From positions 434,001 to 498,000 of the forward strand of contig NZ_AP027055.1 of assembly GCF_027924905.1 (NCBI RefSeq): a stretch of 64,000 nucleotides of DNA. The letters run 5' to 3'. Source of the DNA: Limnohabitans sp. INBF002 (lineage in GTDB: Bacteria; Pseudomonadota; Gammaproteobacteria; Burkholderiales; Burkholderiaceae_C). A program made the translations under genes and the position numbers. Below, in pieces: positions 9,273 through 18,772 of the stretch (the stretch's first letter is position 1; every line of letters starts with the position of its first letter). The notes beneath the pieces are model-generated. The model was given only the letters and a program-made list of their open reading frames with translations, did not search any database and was not told the DNA's origin.

Positions 9273-9956
9273 ATGACAACATTGCGTGCTTTATCCGTCA
9301 TCGGTCTCGTGGTTGCCTTGCAAGGCTGCGCCACCGAGCCCGTCGACATGGTGTTGCGACCTTCGCCTGAATTCCAACCGGTGTACCCGTTGGCCAGCGA
9401 CCGGCAAAAAGTTGCCACCGGCGGCATTTACAGCAACCGGCAAAGTGATGCCTGGTTCGGCCGTGGCCGCAATTACCAGGTGGGCGACATCATCACCGTG
9501 TTGTTGAACGAATCCACACAAGCCGCACGCACACAAAACACAGACGTGAGCCGTGAGTCTAAAAACTCATTGCCCTCTGGCTTCAACACCAAGATTGGCA
9601 ACATGTCGCCTTTCTTGAGCGGCATTGACGTCAACGCCAACAACAACAGCAGCAAAGGCGCAGGCAAAGCCGACCAACAAGCCTCGTTGTCCGGCTCAGT
9701 GGCTGTGACCGTGGTTGAAATTTTGGCCAACGGCAACTTGATGGTCCGTGGCGAGAAAAAACTAGGCCTCTCTGAAGGCACCGAAGTCATTCAAGTCTCA
9801 GGCGTGATTCGCCCTGAAGACGTGGGCCCCAACAGCACCGTGCAATCACGCCGTTTGGCCAATGCACAAATCGCCTACCGCGGTTCAGGTGACTTGGCCA
9901 ATGCCACCAAAGCAGGCTGGGGTACCAGCTTGATGCACAAGTACTGGCCTTTCTAA
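9273..9956 (+). CDS. flgH: FlgH, L-ring lipoprotein
   Basis: 227 aa. It forms the outer-membrane L ring. The ATG at 9273 is chosen over an upstream TTG because GAGG sits seven bases before it and the resulting N-terminus is a lipoprotein signal ending in LQGC (Cys 19). The conserved core is present (YQVGDIITVLLNESTQAART, LVRGEKKLGL-type segment, ending AGWGTSLMHKYWPF). It follows flgG by 12 bases. Confidence 0.97.
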   Translation: MTTLRALSVIGLVVALQGCATEPVDMVLRPSPEFQPVYPLASDRQKVATGGIYSNRQSDAWFGRGRNYQVGDIITVLLNESTQAARTQNTDVSRESKNSLPSGFNTKIGNMSPFLSGIDVNANNNSSKGAGKADQQASLSGSVAVTVVEILANGNLMVRGEKKLGLSEGTEVIQVSGVIRPEDVGPNSTVQSRRLANAQIAYRGSGDLANATKAGWGTSLMHKYWPF

Positions 9957-9958
9957 GT

Positions 9959-11098
9959 ATGAAAAACTTTTCCTCTTTCTTGCGCGTTTGCGTGACCAGC
10001 CTGTGCGTCTTGGCCACCGGTGCTGCACAAGCTGACCGCGTCAAAGACTTGGCCACGCTGGCTGCCCAACGCCCCAACCAATTGATTGGTTACGGTTTGG
10101 TGGTCGGCTTGCAAGGCACAGGCGATGACGCCTCGGTGCCGTTCACCACGCAAAGCATGAAAGCGATGCTCTCGCAAATGGGTGTGCGCATTGACGGTCC
10201 TTTGACCGACTTTGAAACAGCCGCCACTGCCGCGCGTGTGGACATCAAAAACACCGCCGCCGTGTTGGTGACGGCTGACTTGCCTGGTTTTTCCAAACCT
10301 GGTCAACGCATTGACATCAACGTGTCTGCGATTGGTAAAGCCTCTAGCTTGCGTGGCGGTAGCCTCATCATGACGGCCATGCGCGGTGTGGACGGCGAAA
10401 TTTACGCTTTGGCACAAGGCGCTTTGACGGCCACAGGCATTGATGTCAGTGCCGCTGGCTCTAAGGTGCAAATTGGTGTGCCTACCTCAGCCCGTATTCC
10501 TGGCGGCGCGATTGTGGAGCGCATTGTGGACACGCCGTTCGAGTCTGCTGAAAACGTGATCTACAACATCCGTGAAAACGATTTCTCCACCACGACGGCC
10601 ATCGTCAACGCGATCAATAAAAAATTTGGTGGCGATGTGGCACAAGCCATTGATGGTGTGTCGGTATCGGTACGAGCCCCCCAAAACTTGAACCAACGTG
10701 TCGCATTCATGAGCATGATCGAGGCCCTAGAGGTCACGCCCGGTGAGCCGCCTGCACGCGTGGTCATCAACTCACGCACAGGCACGGTGGTGATTAACCG
10801 CTCGGTGCGCGTCACGGCGGCAGCGGTGTCGCACGGCACCATCTCGGTGGCCATCACGGCGACCAACGAAGTGTCACAACCCAACATGCTCGCCGGTGGT
10901 CAAACCACCGAAGTGCAAAACGCCGACATCAAAGTGGCTGAGCCGAACAAGCCGATGTTCTTGTTCCAGCCCGGTGTGGAGCTGCGTCAAATTGTGGATG
11001 CGGTCAACCAAGTGGGCGCGACGCCCTCTGCTTTGATCGCCATTCTTGAAGCCTTGAAAAGCTCTGGCAGCCTGCGCGCCGAGCTGGTCATCATCTAA
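9959..11098 (+). CDS. flgI: FlgI, P-ring protein
   Basis: 379 aa, usual for FlgI. A Sec signal peptide ends near AAQA-D (about residue 25) and is followed by the hallmark RVKDLATLAAQRPNQLIGYG and LVVGLQGTGDD. It polymerises into the periplasmic P ring with help from FlgA, encoded at the start of the window. The start lies 2 bases after the flgH stop. Confidence 0.98.
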   Translation: MKNFSSFLRVCVTSLCVLATGAAQADRVKDLATLAAQRPNQLIGYGLVVGLQGTGDDASVPFTTQSMKAMLSQMGVRIDGPLTDFETAATAARVDIKNTAAVLVTADLPGFSKPGQRIDINVSAIGKASSLRGGSLIMTAMRGVDGEIYALAQGALTATGIDVSAAGSKVQIGVPTSARIPGGAIVERIVDTPFESAENVIYNIRENDFSTTTAIVNAINKKFGGDVAQAIDGVSVSVRAPQNLNQRVAFMSMIEALEVTPGEPPARVVINSRTGTVVINRSVRVTAAAVSHGTISVAITATNEVSQPNMLAGGQTTEVQNADIKVAEPNKPMFLFQPGVELRQIVDAVNQVGATPSALIAILEALKSSGSLRAELVII

Positions 11099-11111
11099 AG
11101 CGAGCACAGAC

Positions 11112-11612
11112 ATGAGCAGCCCCGTCGACACCTCAACGCCTAGGTCCTACACGGACTTCACAGGCCTGGGCGAGTTGCGCGGCAAAGCGCAGCAAGACCA
11201 AAACAGCGCGCTGAAAGAATCTTCACAGCAGTTTGAAGGCCTTTTCATCCAAATGATGTTGAAGTCCATGCGTGAGGCCAACGAGCCCATGAAGGACGAA
11301 GAAAACAAATCTCACGCCCTCGAAACCTTTGAAGGCATGTTTGACAAAGAAGTCTCTTTGCAAATGTCTAAGCGCGGCGCCTTGGGCGTGGCCGACTTCA
11401 TGGAACGCGCCGTCAAGCAACAACAAGCACCAGCCCCCAGCACCGATGCGCTGCTGAAATCACGCAGCAAGGGCATGGCGCTGAACCCCAAACAACAGCC
11501 AATTCCGCTGCCCACTGCAGCAGAGTTGAGCAAAGGCTTTGCTTTGGAAAAAGCATTGCCTCTCAAGAGCTTGCAAGAGTTCAAGGCCCCTTTCTCTGGA
11601 GGCCGTAAATGA
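11112..11612 (+). CDS. flgJ: FlgJ, rod-scaffold domain only
   Basis: 166 aa, about half of the ~310-aa FlgJ of enterics and many betaproteobacteria. The rod-binding domain is present (SSQQFEGLFIQMMLKSMREA, then FEGMFDKEVSLQMSKRGALG). The C-terminal glucosaminidase domain is absent; the protein ends in a Pro/Ala-rich tail. The stop overlaps the flgK start (ATGA) with no leftover reading frame encoding the missing domain, so this is not a frameshift. Peptidoglycan cleavage for the rod must come from elsewhere, possibly the LysM/transglycosylase-like gene at 842. Confidence 0.93.
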   Translation: MSSPVDTSTPRSYTDFTGLGELRGKAQQDQNSALKESSQQFEGLFIQMMLKSMREANEPMKDEENKSHALETFEGMFDKEVSLQMSKRGALGVADFMERAVKQQQAPAPSTDALLKSRSKGMALNPKQQPIPLPTAAELSKGFALEKALPLKSLQEFKAPFSGGRK

Positions 11613-14600
11613 GTGACATGCTCGGCATCAGCAGCAATGCGATTGGTGCGTACCAACGTGCCCTGAGCACGGTTGCCAACAACATCTCGAACGTCAACAC
11701 CGAAGGCTATTCACGCCAAGACGTGGTGCTCAAAGACTCTGCGCCCAAGAAATTGGCCAGCATGTATGTGGGTACGGGCGTCATGTTGCAAAACATCAAG
11801 CGCCAATACGACGCGTTTGCTGAATCGAATTTGCGCAACAGCACCAGCGACTTGGCTAGCCAAAAACCCATGGTCGATTACGCCAAACGCGTGATGGACA
11901 TCATGGGTGACAAGAGCATTGGTTTGAGTTCTGCCTTCGATGATTTCTTTGCCGCTGCCGGTGCGCTGTCGGCCGATCCCGCATCAACAGTGCAGCGCAC
12001 CAGTTTCTTGCGCAGCGCCGACGGTGTGGCTTCCCGCTTTGGTGAACTGAATACGCAGCTCGATTTGATTGCCACTGAAACCCGTCAAGGTGTTGAAAGT
12101 GTGGCCGCGCAGATCAACACACTGACCAGTCAGTTGGCATTGGTCAACCAAAGCTTGGCGAAATCACCCACGGTAGAAGGTCAGCCTGCTGAGCTGTTAG
12201 ACCGTCGTGATTTGACTTTGCGTCAGCTGTCAGATTTGGTGCGCATTAAAACGACCTTCACAGCCAACGGTACGGTGAATGTCAGTTTGGGCACCACCAT
12301 GACACAAGGCTTGGTGGTTAACGGCAACAAAGCCCGTCCCATTGGTATCGATAGCTCTGTTCAGGGAAAAATTGAACTGGTGCTCGACCCCTATGGCAAC
12401 ACCGAATCATTGGCCAGCGCAAGCGGCGGCCAGCTCGGCGGCTACCAAAGCTTCATCAGCCAAGTGCTGGAGCCCGCACAGAAAAACTTGTCGGCTTTGG
12501 CGCAAACTTTTGTGGCCGAAACTAACACCATTCAACGCAACGGCATCGATGGCTACGGCCAAATGGGTGCGGACTTGTTTGCGTTTGCTCCTGATGTGAG
12601 CATGCCTGCTGCAGCCATTCGTTTGGCTGTGAATGACGGCATGCGTGTTGCCACTGCTGCGCAGTTCCGTGTGGGTGAGGGCAGTACCAACATCACCACC
12701 ACACGTGCCACGGTCAAGTTCACCGGCACAACACCTGCAACGCAGCTGAGCAATGCACAGTTGGTCAACAACCCCAACGCGTCTGCCGGTGTGACCTTTA
12801 AGGTTGACGGCGCACGTGTGTACACGCCCGTCACATCCTTGTCTGCCGGTGTCAAAGCTGCGTTCTATTTGGATGAAGCCGAACCAGGTCAACAGCTACA
12901 GGTCATGACGCGCGATGGCCGTCAGCTGCTAGGACAGGCTTTGACTGAAACTGAAAAGTTTCAACTCTTCACGCCTGAAAATGGATTTTCCGCAAACGCC
13001 AACTACAGCGATGCGTACCTCAACAAAACAGGGGCAGAGGCTTACCGTGGCTTAGACATGTTCTATGGCGCGAAAGCTGAAGTTCTTTATGGTCAGAACT
13101 TTGACCAATACGGTGCCGCGGGCACAGCCTTGCCTTTGGCTGCGTCGATGGAAACATCACGCATCTCGTCGAGCGATGCCAAGATTGCCGCTGGTGCGAT
13201 CACCGTGAATGGCTTGGCGCTGTCAGCCTTCAATGCCAACACAGATTCGGAAATCATCATTTCTGGCGCCAAGGTCGGGACGACCGCAACGCCTTTCAGC
13301 TTTCAAGCAGTGGTGGGTGGTGAACTCATTTCGACCACCGTCTCATCTGCCAATACAGCTAGCCTGAGCCAGTTGGCCGCTGCATTGAATACCAACTTGC
13401 AATCGCAAGGACTCTTTGCCACGGTGATCAACAACAACTCTGACATCCGCATCACGGATGGCCGGGGGCGTGACATCAGTGGCGTTTCATTGAAACCGAC
13501 ATCCACCACTGCAGGTGCCTCCGCTGGTCATGTGCAGGTCTATTCGGCGGCCGTTCAGGTGGCCAATTGGATCAATGGCAGCTCTCAGGCCACGGTGCTC
13601 AACCCGATGTTTGGGGCGGGTAACAACCCTGGATTCTCCAAATTCCAAGCCACATTGGGCGGTGTGTCGTTTGAATTGACACCGACGACGGCCACCGACC
13701 TCAATAGCCTTGCTGCGGCACTGCAGCAACAGTTCAGAGACAAAGACAAAAGCACAGACATCAGCGTTGTGGTGGATGGCACACACTTGAAGATCACGGA
13801 TAGTCAAGGGCGTTCATTTAAAAACTTTGCGCTTACCCCGGCAGATCCAGCATCGCTCGCTTCGGGTGGTCAAGTTGAAATTGCCAACAGCAATGTCTCC
13901 CAAACCAACGTGCGAGCTGAGGTGTTCTCAGAGGTGCGTGTGCCTGTGGGGCAATTGAATTTGAAGAAGCCGTTGACCATCAATGGTCAAGCCATCACAG
14001 ATTACAAGACCGTCAATGAGTTGGTGGACAAGATCAACGCATCCAGTGCTGGTGTCACCGCTTCGATTGAAACCAACGGTGAATTTGTTTTGTCTGACCC
14101 CTTGGGCAGCCCGATTCGTATCAACGCCACAGCAGATGGCAATGCACTGAACATCCAGCCCACGACTTACAACGCACAAGTGCGCATGGTGCAAGTCGTG
14201 CGCGATATGCGCATTGCGGCAACTGACGTTGACTTTAAAAAGCCGCTGCAGCTCAACGGTGTGAACATTGGCGAAGTGGCCTACGACCTGCCAGTCACTC
14301 ATTTGACTGACTACGAAATCAAGTTCGGCTCTCCGCTGCAATCTGTATCGGCAGCAACTCCTGCAGCTTTAGAAACAGCGCTCAATGCCAACACCGCTTT
14401 TGCTGCCTCGTACCAAGCCAAGGTCACAGGTCAGCGTTTGGTCATCACGCCTCAAAAAGGCGAGGTCAGCGATGCTGATTTAGACAACACGTTTTCAGTT
14501 AAGTCAGACAGCGAATTTTTGTCGCCCCAAACGGAAATCAAAACACTCAGCGCATTTGTCGATCGCATCAACTCTAAGAGCGCCAGTACCGGCGTTGTTG

Positions 14601-15502
14601 CTGAAATTGACTTGTACGGTGATTTGAAACTCAGCACCACAGATGAAAAAGGCACGCGCAGCATTTCTGTGGGCCCAGGCAAAGATGCGGCAGGCAACCA
14701 AACGCCAAACGCTTTGGGTCTTGACCCGATGGACTTTGATGTCACAGAGCGTCTGAAGCGTAAATTGTTAGACCCAGACTTCAATACAGACATTCGTGTG
14801 TCATTCGGCAGCTACGGTGACCCTGCGGAGTTTGGTGACCCAGCCGACCTCTCCAAGATGGGTTTGCGCACGGGCGCTTACCTTGAAGCCGGTTGCCCGG
14901 ATGATTTGCTGTTGTTCTTGACAGGCAAGGGCTCCGCCAACGTGGCGGTTGGATTTGAAGGTCAACCCGACAACGTGCGCGACAGCTTGCGTGCCCAATC
15001 ACTCACCATCAAGTTCACAGCCGCAGACCGTTACACCATCGTGGACGCAGCCACAGGGACCGAATTGGCGGATCGCCATTACGACCCCTCTGTGCTCGAG
15101 CCTGTGGTTGAGTTTCAAGGTTTGCAAATCAAGCTCAGCCACGCACCTGCTGTGGGCGACAGCTACAAGATTGATGGCAACTTTGATGGCCTGGGCAACA
15201 ACGTCAACATGCTGGACATGGTGGACTTGAACAAAAAGCCCACCGCCAATGGCAAAACTATTGCCAACACCTACATCGACCAAATCAATAGCGTGGGTAA
15301 CCTGGCTCAGCAAGCCATCATCACGCAAGAAGCGTTGACGGTGGTTAATGAACAGGCCGTTGCTTCACGCGACAAAGTGTCGGGCGTTAACTTAGACGAT
15401 GAAGCCGCAGCGCTCATTCGTTACCAGCAGGCGTATCAGGCGTGCGCCAAAGCCCTGCAAGTGTCGGGTGAGTTGTTTGACTCCATCGTTCAAATCCGTT
15501 GA
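11609..15502 (+). CDS. flgK: FlgK, very large hook-filament junction protein (HAP1)
   Basis: 1297 aa against about 550 in E. coli. Canonical N-terminus (GISSNAIGAYQRALSTVANN, ISNVNTEGYSRQDVVL) and C-terminus (SGVNLDDEAAALIRYQQAYQ to VSGELFDSIVQIR). The middle, roughly 400-1080, holds several Flagellin_IN-like segments such as LTINGQAITDYKTVNELVDK and ITVNGLALSAFNANTDS. The gene overlaps flgJ by four bases, implying translational coupling. The enlarged middle should project from the junction, matching the enlarged FlgE below and the giant flagellin above. Confidence 0.95.
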   Translation: MSDMLGISSNAIGAYQRALSTVANNISNVNTEGYSRQDVVLKDSAPKKLASMYVGTGVMLQNIKRQYDAFAESNLRNSTSDLASQKPMVDYAKRVMDIMGDKSIGLSSAFDDFFAAAGALSADPASTVQRTSFLRSADGVASRFGELNTQLDLIATETRQGVESVAAQINTLTSQLALVNQSLAKSPTVEGQPAELLDRRDLTLRQLSDLVRIKTTFTANGTVNVSLGTTMTQGLVVNGNKARPIGIDSSVQGKIELVLDPYGNTESLASASGGQLGGYQSFISQVLEPAQKNLSALAQTFVAETNTIQRNGIDGYGQMGADLFAFAPDVSMPAAAIRLAVNDGMRVATAAQFRVGEGSTNITTTRATVKFTGTTPATQLSNAQLVNNPNASAGVTFKVDGARVYTPVTSLSAGVKAAFYLDEAEPGQQLQVMTRDGRQLLGQALTETEKFQLFTPENGFSANANYSDAYLNKTGAEAYRGLDMFYGAKAEVLYGQNFDQYGAAGTALPLAASMETSRISSSDAKIAAGAITVNGLALSAFNANTDSEIIISGAKVGTTATPFSFQAVVGGELISTTVSSANTASLSQLAAALNTNLQSQGLFATVINNNSDIRITDGRGRDISGVSLKPTSTTAGASAGHVQVYSAAVQVANWINGSSQATVLNPMFGAGNNPGFSKFQATLGGVSFELTPTTATDLNSLAAALQQQFRDKDKSTDISVVVDGTHLKITDSQGRSFKNFALTPADPASLASGGQVEIANSNVSQTNVRAEVFSEVRVPVGQLNLKKPLTINGQAITDYKTVNELVDKINASSAGVTASIETNGEFVLSDPLGSPIRINATADGNALNIQPTTYNAQVRMVQVVRDMRIAATDVDFKKPLQLNGVNIGEVAYDLPVTHLTDYEIKFGSPLQSVSAATPAALETALNANTAFAASYQAKVTGQRLVITPQKGEVSDADLDNTFSVKSDSEFLSPQTEIKTLSAFVDRINSKSASTGVVAEIDLYGDLKLSTTDEKGTRSISVGPGKDAAGNQTPNALGLDPMDFDVTERLKRKLLDPDFNTDIRVSFGSYGDPAEFGDPADLSKMGLRTGAYLEAGCPDDLLLFLTGKGSANVAVGFEGQPDNVRDSLRAQSLTIKFTAADRYTIVDAATGTELADRHYDPSVLEPVVEFQGLQIKLSHAPAVGDSYKIDGNFDGLGNNVNMLDMVDLNKKPTANGKTIANTYIDQINSVGNLAQQAIITQEALTVVNEQAVASRDKVSGVNLDDEAAALIRYQQAYQACAKALQVSGELFDSIVQIR

Positions 15503-15517
15503 TCAAGGTAAATCATT

Positions 15518-16441
15518 ATGAAAATTTCTACTAGCCTTTACTTCGATCGCTCCACGCAACAACTGGGCAACGTGCAAGCCAAGCTCACCAAAGTGCAAGA
15601 GCAGTTGTCCACGGGTTTGCAAATTGTCAAACCCAGCGATGCACCCGACAAAGCCTCGTTAGTGACACGCCTTGAGTCTGAACTGGCACGCCAATCGGGT
15701 TACCAAGACACGCTGAAATCTGTCAACGTGCGCTTGAGTGCTGAAGAAACCGCCCTCAAAAACACCAGTGACGTGATGTACCGCGTCAAAGAGTTGGCGG
15801 TGCAAGCCGCCAACGACACCTTGGGTGCGCAAGACCGTCAAAGCATCGCACTGGAACTTGGCACGCTGCGCGATCAAATTTTGAGCATGGCCAACAGCCA
15901 AGACAGCAATGGCAACTATTTGTTCTCGGGTAGCCGTGCAGGCGAGCCCGCATTCAGCCAAAACAGCGATGGTCGTGTGGTGTACCAAGGCGACCATTCG
16001 CGCATGAAGGTGAACGTGGGCGACAACCGCCGCATGAACTTGAACCTGCCGGGTTCTGATGTCTTCACGCGCGTGGTGCGCGACGACGGCAAAGGCAACA
16101 AGGTGGGCGTTGACTTCTTTCAAGCTTTGGATGACCTCACGCAAGCAGTCAAGAGCGCAGATCGCACCAGTATTCAACGTGGCATTTCTGAAGTTGACAC
16201 TTTACAAAATGGCATCAGCGAAGGCTTAGGTCAAATTGGTGCAGATTTGTCAGTTGCTGACATGCAAACCAATGTGCTGGACCAAGTGGTGTTGCGCTTG
16301 CAAACCACACGTTCAGACATTGAAGACTTGGATTACACCGAGGCCATCACGCGGATGAACAAAGACCAACTGGCTTTGGAGGCTGCTCAAAGTAGCTTTT
16401 CGAAAATTTCGCAAATGAGTTTGTTTAAATTTTTGAATTAA
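15518..16441 (+). CDS. flgL: FlgL, hook-filament junction protein (HAP3)
   Basis: 307 aa, close to normal. The flagellin-like N-terminus (MKISTSLYFDRSTQQLGNVQ, QLSTGLQIVKPSDAPDK) and C-terminal helix (DYTEAITRMNKDQLALEAAQ) mark it as FlgL. It joins FlgK to the filament. It starts 15 bases after flgK and probably ends the flgB operon, because a sigma-28 type promoter begins just after its stop. Confidence 0.96.
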   Translation: MKISTSLYFDRSTQQLGNVQAKLTKVQEQLSTGLQIVKPSDAPDKASLVTRLESELARQSGYQDTLKSVNVRLSAEETALKNTSDVMYRVKELAVQAANDTLGAQDRQSIALELGTLRDQILSMANSQDSNGNYLFSGSRAGEPAFSQNSDGRVVYQGDHSRMKVNVGDNRRMNLNLPGSDVFTRVVRDDGKGNKVGVDFFQALDDLTQAVKSADRTSIQRGISEVDTLQNGISEGLGQIGADLSVADMQTNVLDQVVLRLQTTRSDIEDLDYTEAITRMNKDQLALEAAQSSFSKISQMSLFKFLN

Positions 16442-16445
16442 TGAC

Positions 16446-16472
16446 TCAAGTTTTTTGAGGAACAACCGATTG
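16446..16472 (+). promoter_or_regulatory. candidate sigma-28 (FliA) promoter of fliD
   Basis: TCAAGTTT, 11 bases, ACCGATTG. The FliA consensus is TAAAGTTT-N11-GCCGATAA: seven of eight -35 bases and five of eight -10 bases match, with exact spacing. It starts 5 bases after the flgL stop and 53 bases before the fliD ATG. Confidence 0.6.
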
Positions 16473-16498
16473 AGTAGATTCGGTAAGGAAAATTTCTA

Positions 16499-18631
16499 AT
16501 GGCAACCACTGCAGTAAGTTCGACCAGTACAACAGCTGCAACTACTGCGGCAACGAACAAAGCGAATGCTCAAAAGATCATGACATCTTTAGGGGCAGGG
16601 TCAGGTGTCGATGTCACCTCGCTGGCGCAAAGTTTGGTGAATGCTGAGAAGTTGCCCAAAGAAACAGAGCTCAATACAAAGATCTCGAAAAATGATGCCC
16701 GTGTTTCGGGCTACTCTGCCGTGATGTTCATGATGACGGAGTTGAAGACATCTTTCACAGCCCTGAAAGACCGAAACAATTTCAATGCATTGGCTACTTC
16801 AAACTCCAATTCAAGCGCATTTGGGGTAACCACTAGCGAGGCCGCTGTTACAGGCAATCATGAGGTTGAAGTGTTGCGTCTTGCTAAGGCGCAACGTACG
16901 GTAAGCGGCGGTTTGGCCTCTGCCTCTGCGCTGTTGAATGGTGGTAAAGCGATGACGCTCTCGCTTAAGGTGGGTGATGCTTCTGCTGTGGCGCGGTCTA
17001 TCACCACGCGACAGGGCGCAACTGCTGCGACCGAGGCTACTTCGGTGACATTTCAAAATCTGGCTGTAAATGAAACAGTCACTGTGGGAGGACTGAAATA
17101 CACCGCCACGCAAGCGACAACGGCCGCTGATGTGGCCGCTGCTTTTGCCAATCCATCTTCTACCCCAGCAAATGGCAGCTTCAGTGGCAGCTTGACGGGG
17201 TTTGCTGCAGCATCTTCTGCCACTCCAGGCACTTTGATATTTACAAGTGATACGGCGAACGCGAATGTGACTGATTTGACGGTCTCTACGACGGCGACCA
17301 CATCACCCATTCTCGCGACGAGCCAAGGTGCTGCTGCCACCACTGAGCGCACAACCGTCACATTCAAGGACATGGCCGCAGGTGAATCCATCACTGTTGG
17401 TGGGTTGAAATACACCTCGACAGGTGTGTCGACAGCGGCTCAGGTCGCTGCTGCATTCAGTGGTTTGCAGGCAGGTGCTACGACACCCAGTAATCCGTTA
17501 ACAGGTACTTTCACGGGGGCTTTGACCGATTTCAATGCGGGCGTCACTGATAGTTCGGGGACTCTGTCATTTACCAGCACTACGGCCACCAGCAATGTGT
17601 CGGATTTAGCGGTGTTTGGATCAAGCGTCGATATTTCACTGGCGGCAGGCAAAGACACACCACAAGGTATTGTCGATGCCATTAACGCCAGCAAAGTGGG
17701 AGTTACCGCGCAGTTGGTGAACACAGGCGATGGCTCGGCCACGCCGTATCAGATTATCTTGAGCGGTCCTGTGGGGTTGGCTGGTGCGTTTTCTATCAAC
17801 ACGCAATATGGTGAGGGTACAGGTAGCCCAGGCTTGACCTTTCCATCGGGACATGCTGCTAACCAAGTTGCGACGGATGCCTTGGTCAAGGTCGATGGCA
17901 TCAGTTACACGCGCTCTAGCAATACGCTGACAGACGTTGTGTCTGGTCTGACCTTAAATTTGAAAAGCACCACGACCAGCTCAGCTTCGCTTGATGTGAC
18001 ACGCGACAACGCGGTGCTTAAAGAAAAGTTTGCAGCACTGGTCACCGCTTATAACGATGCCGACAACATTTTGAACGAGGTGTCCAATCCCAAATCAACG
18101 TTGGATACCTACGGTGCAACCTTGGTGGGGGACAGCACGGTTCGCTCCCTGCGTCAGCAACTGCGCGGCATGGTCTCGGGTCTTTCCTCAACACCTGGCG
18201 AAAACATCAAGTCTTTCGCGCAAATGGGGATCAGCATTGACCAAAAAGGTGTCATGTCTCTGGACGACGCCAAGCTTGAAACTGCCTTGACCGACAACTA
18301 CACAGATGTGGTCAAGTCCTTCACGGGCGGTTACAACAACTTGGGAACGTACAGCACCTTGTCTGCTGGCTTTGCGGGTGATGCAGTTAAGAAAATTACA
18401 AGCATCATCGGTAGCAAAGGTGCGCTCACCACCAATACTGCAACCGCGAACACTCAAAATACCAAATACAAAGCTGACTTAGAAAAGCTCAACACGCGCA
18501 TGGATAGCTTGTTGGCCCGTTACACCAAGCAATTTGGCGTGATGGAGAGTTTGGTTGGTCAGGTCAATAGCCAGAAGACGAGCCTCAAGAGCAGTTTTGA
18601 AGGCTTGATGGCGATGTATACCAAAGCTTAA
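16499..18631 (+). CDS. fliD: FliD, filament cap with tandem repeat
   Basis: 710 aa against about 470 in E. coli. FliD caps the filament and folds flagellin into place. N-terminal signature: SLGAGSGVDVTSLAQSLVNA. C-terminal coiled coil: NTRMDSLLARYTKQFGVMES to SLKSSFEGLMAMYTKA. Residues about 170-272 and 273-374 are two copies of one ~100-aa module, each carrying a TVGGLKYT motif after a TVTFKDMA/SVTFQNLA segment. They lie in the outer domain, so the cap is enlarged outward. An AAGGA lies upstream of the ATG. Confidence 0.94.
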   Translation: MATTAVSSTSTTAATTAATNKANAQKIMTSLGAGSGVDVTSLAQSLVNAEKLPKETELNTKISKNDARVSGYSAVMFMMTELKTSFTALKDRNNFNALATSNSNSSAFGVTTSEAAVTGNHEVEVLRLAKAQRTVSGGLASASALLNGGKAMTLSLKVGDASAVARSITTRQGATAATEATSVTFQNLAVNETVTVGGLKYTATQATTAADVAAAFANPSSTPANGSFSGSLTGFAAASSATPGTLIFTSDTANANVTDLTVSTTATTSPILATSQGAAATTERTTVTFKDMAAGESITVGGLKYTSTGVSTAAQVAAAFSGLQAGATTPSNPLTGTFTGALTDFNAGVTDSSGTLSFTSTTATSNVSDLAVFGSSVDISLAAGKDTPQGIVDAINASKVGVTAQLVNTGDGSATPYQIILSGPVGLAGAFSINTQYGEGTGSPGLTFPSGHAANQVATDALVKVDGISYTRSSNTLTDVVSGLTLNLKSTTTSSASLDVTRDNAVLKEKFAALVTAYNDADNILNEVSNPKSTLDTYGATLVGDSTVRSLRQQLRGMVSGLSSTPGENIKSFAQMGISIDQKGVMSLDDAKLETALTDNYTDVVKSFTGGYNNLGTYSTLSAGFAGDAVKKITSIIGSKGALTTNTATANTQNTKYKADLEKLNTRMDSLLARYTKQFGVMESLVGQVNSQKTSLKSSFEGLMAMYTKA

Positions 18632-18678
18632 TCTTTAGTAGACATTCAATCCGCGACCATTTATTTGCGTTTGATCGC

Positions 18679-18705
18679 TAAAGTTTTCGGCGCTCAAGCC
18701 GATCT
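18679..18705 (+). promoter_or_regulatory. sigma-28 (FliA) promoter of flaG
   Basis: TAAAGTTT, 11 bases, GCCGATCT. The -35 is a perfect match to the enteric FliA consensus and the -10 matches six of eight positions. It lies in the fliD-flaG gap, 68 bases before the flaG ATG. Confidence 0.85.
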
Positions 18706-18772
18706 ACCACTTTAAGAAACCTGCATTCCTTGTGGGTACAGCCCTTTGGGGCGATCGAAAGGGTGGTGGATT

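Noticed and set aside
3849-15502. possible assembly duplication or gene fusion explaining giant FlgE and FlgK
   Set aside because: Each protein has one canonical N-terminus and one canonical C-terminus with unique, non-repeated central sequence and no frame disruption, so a true expansion is more likely.
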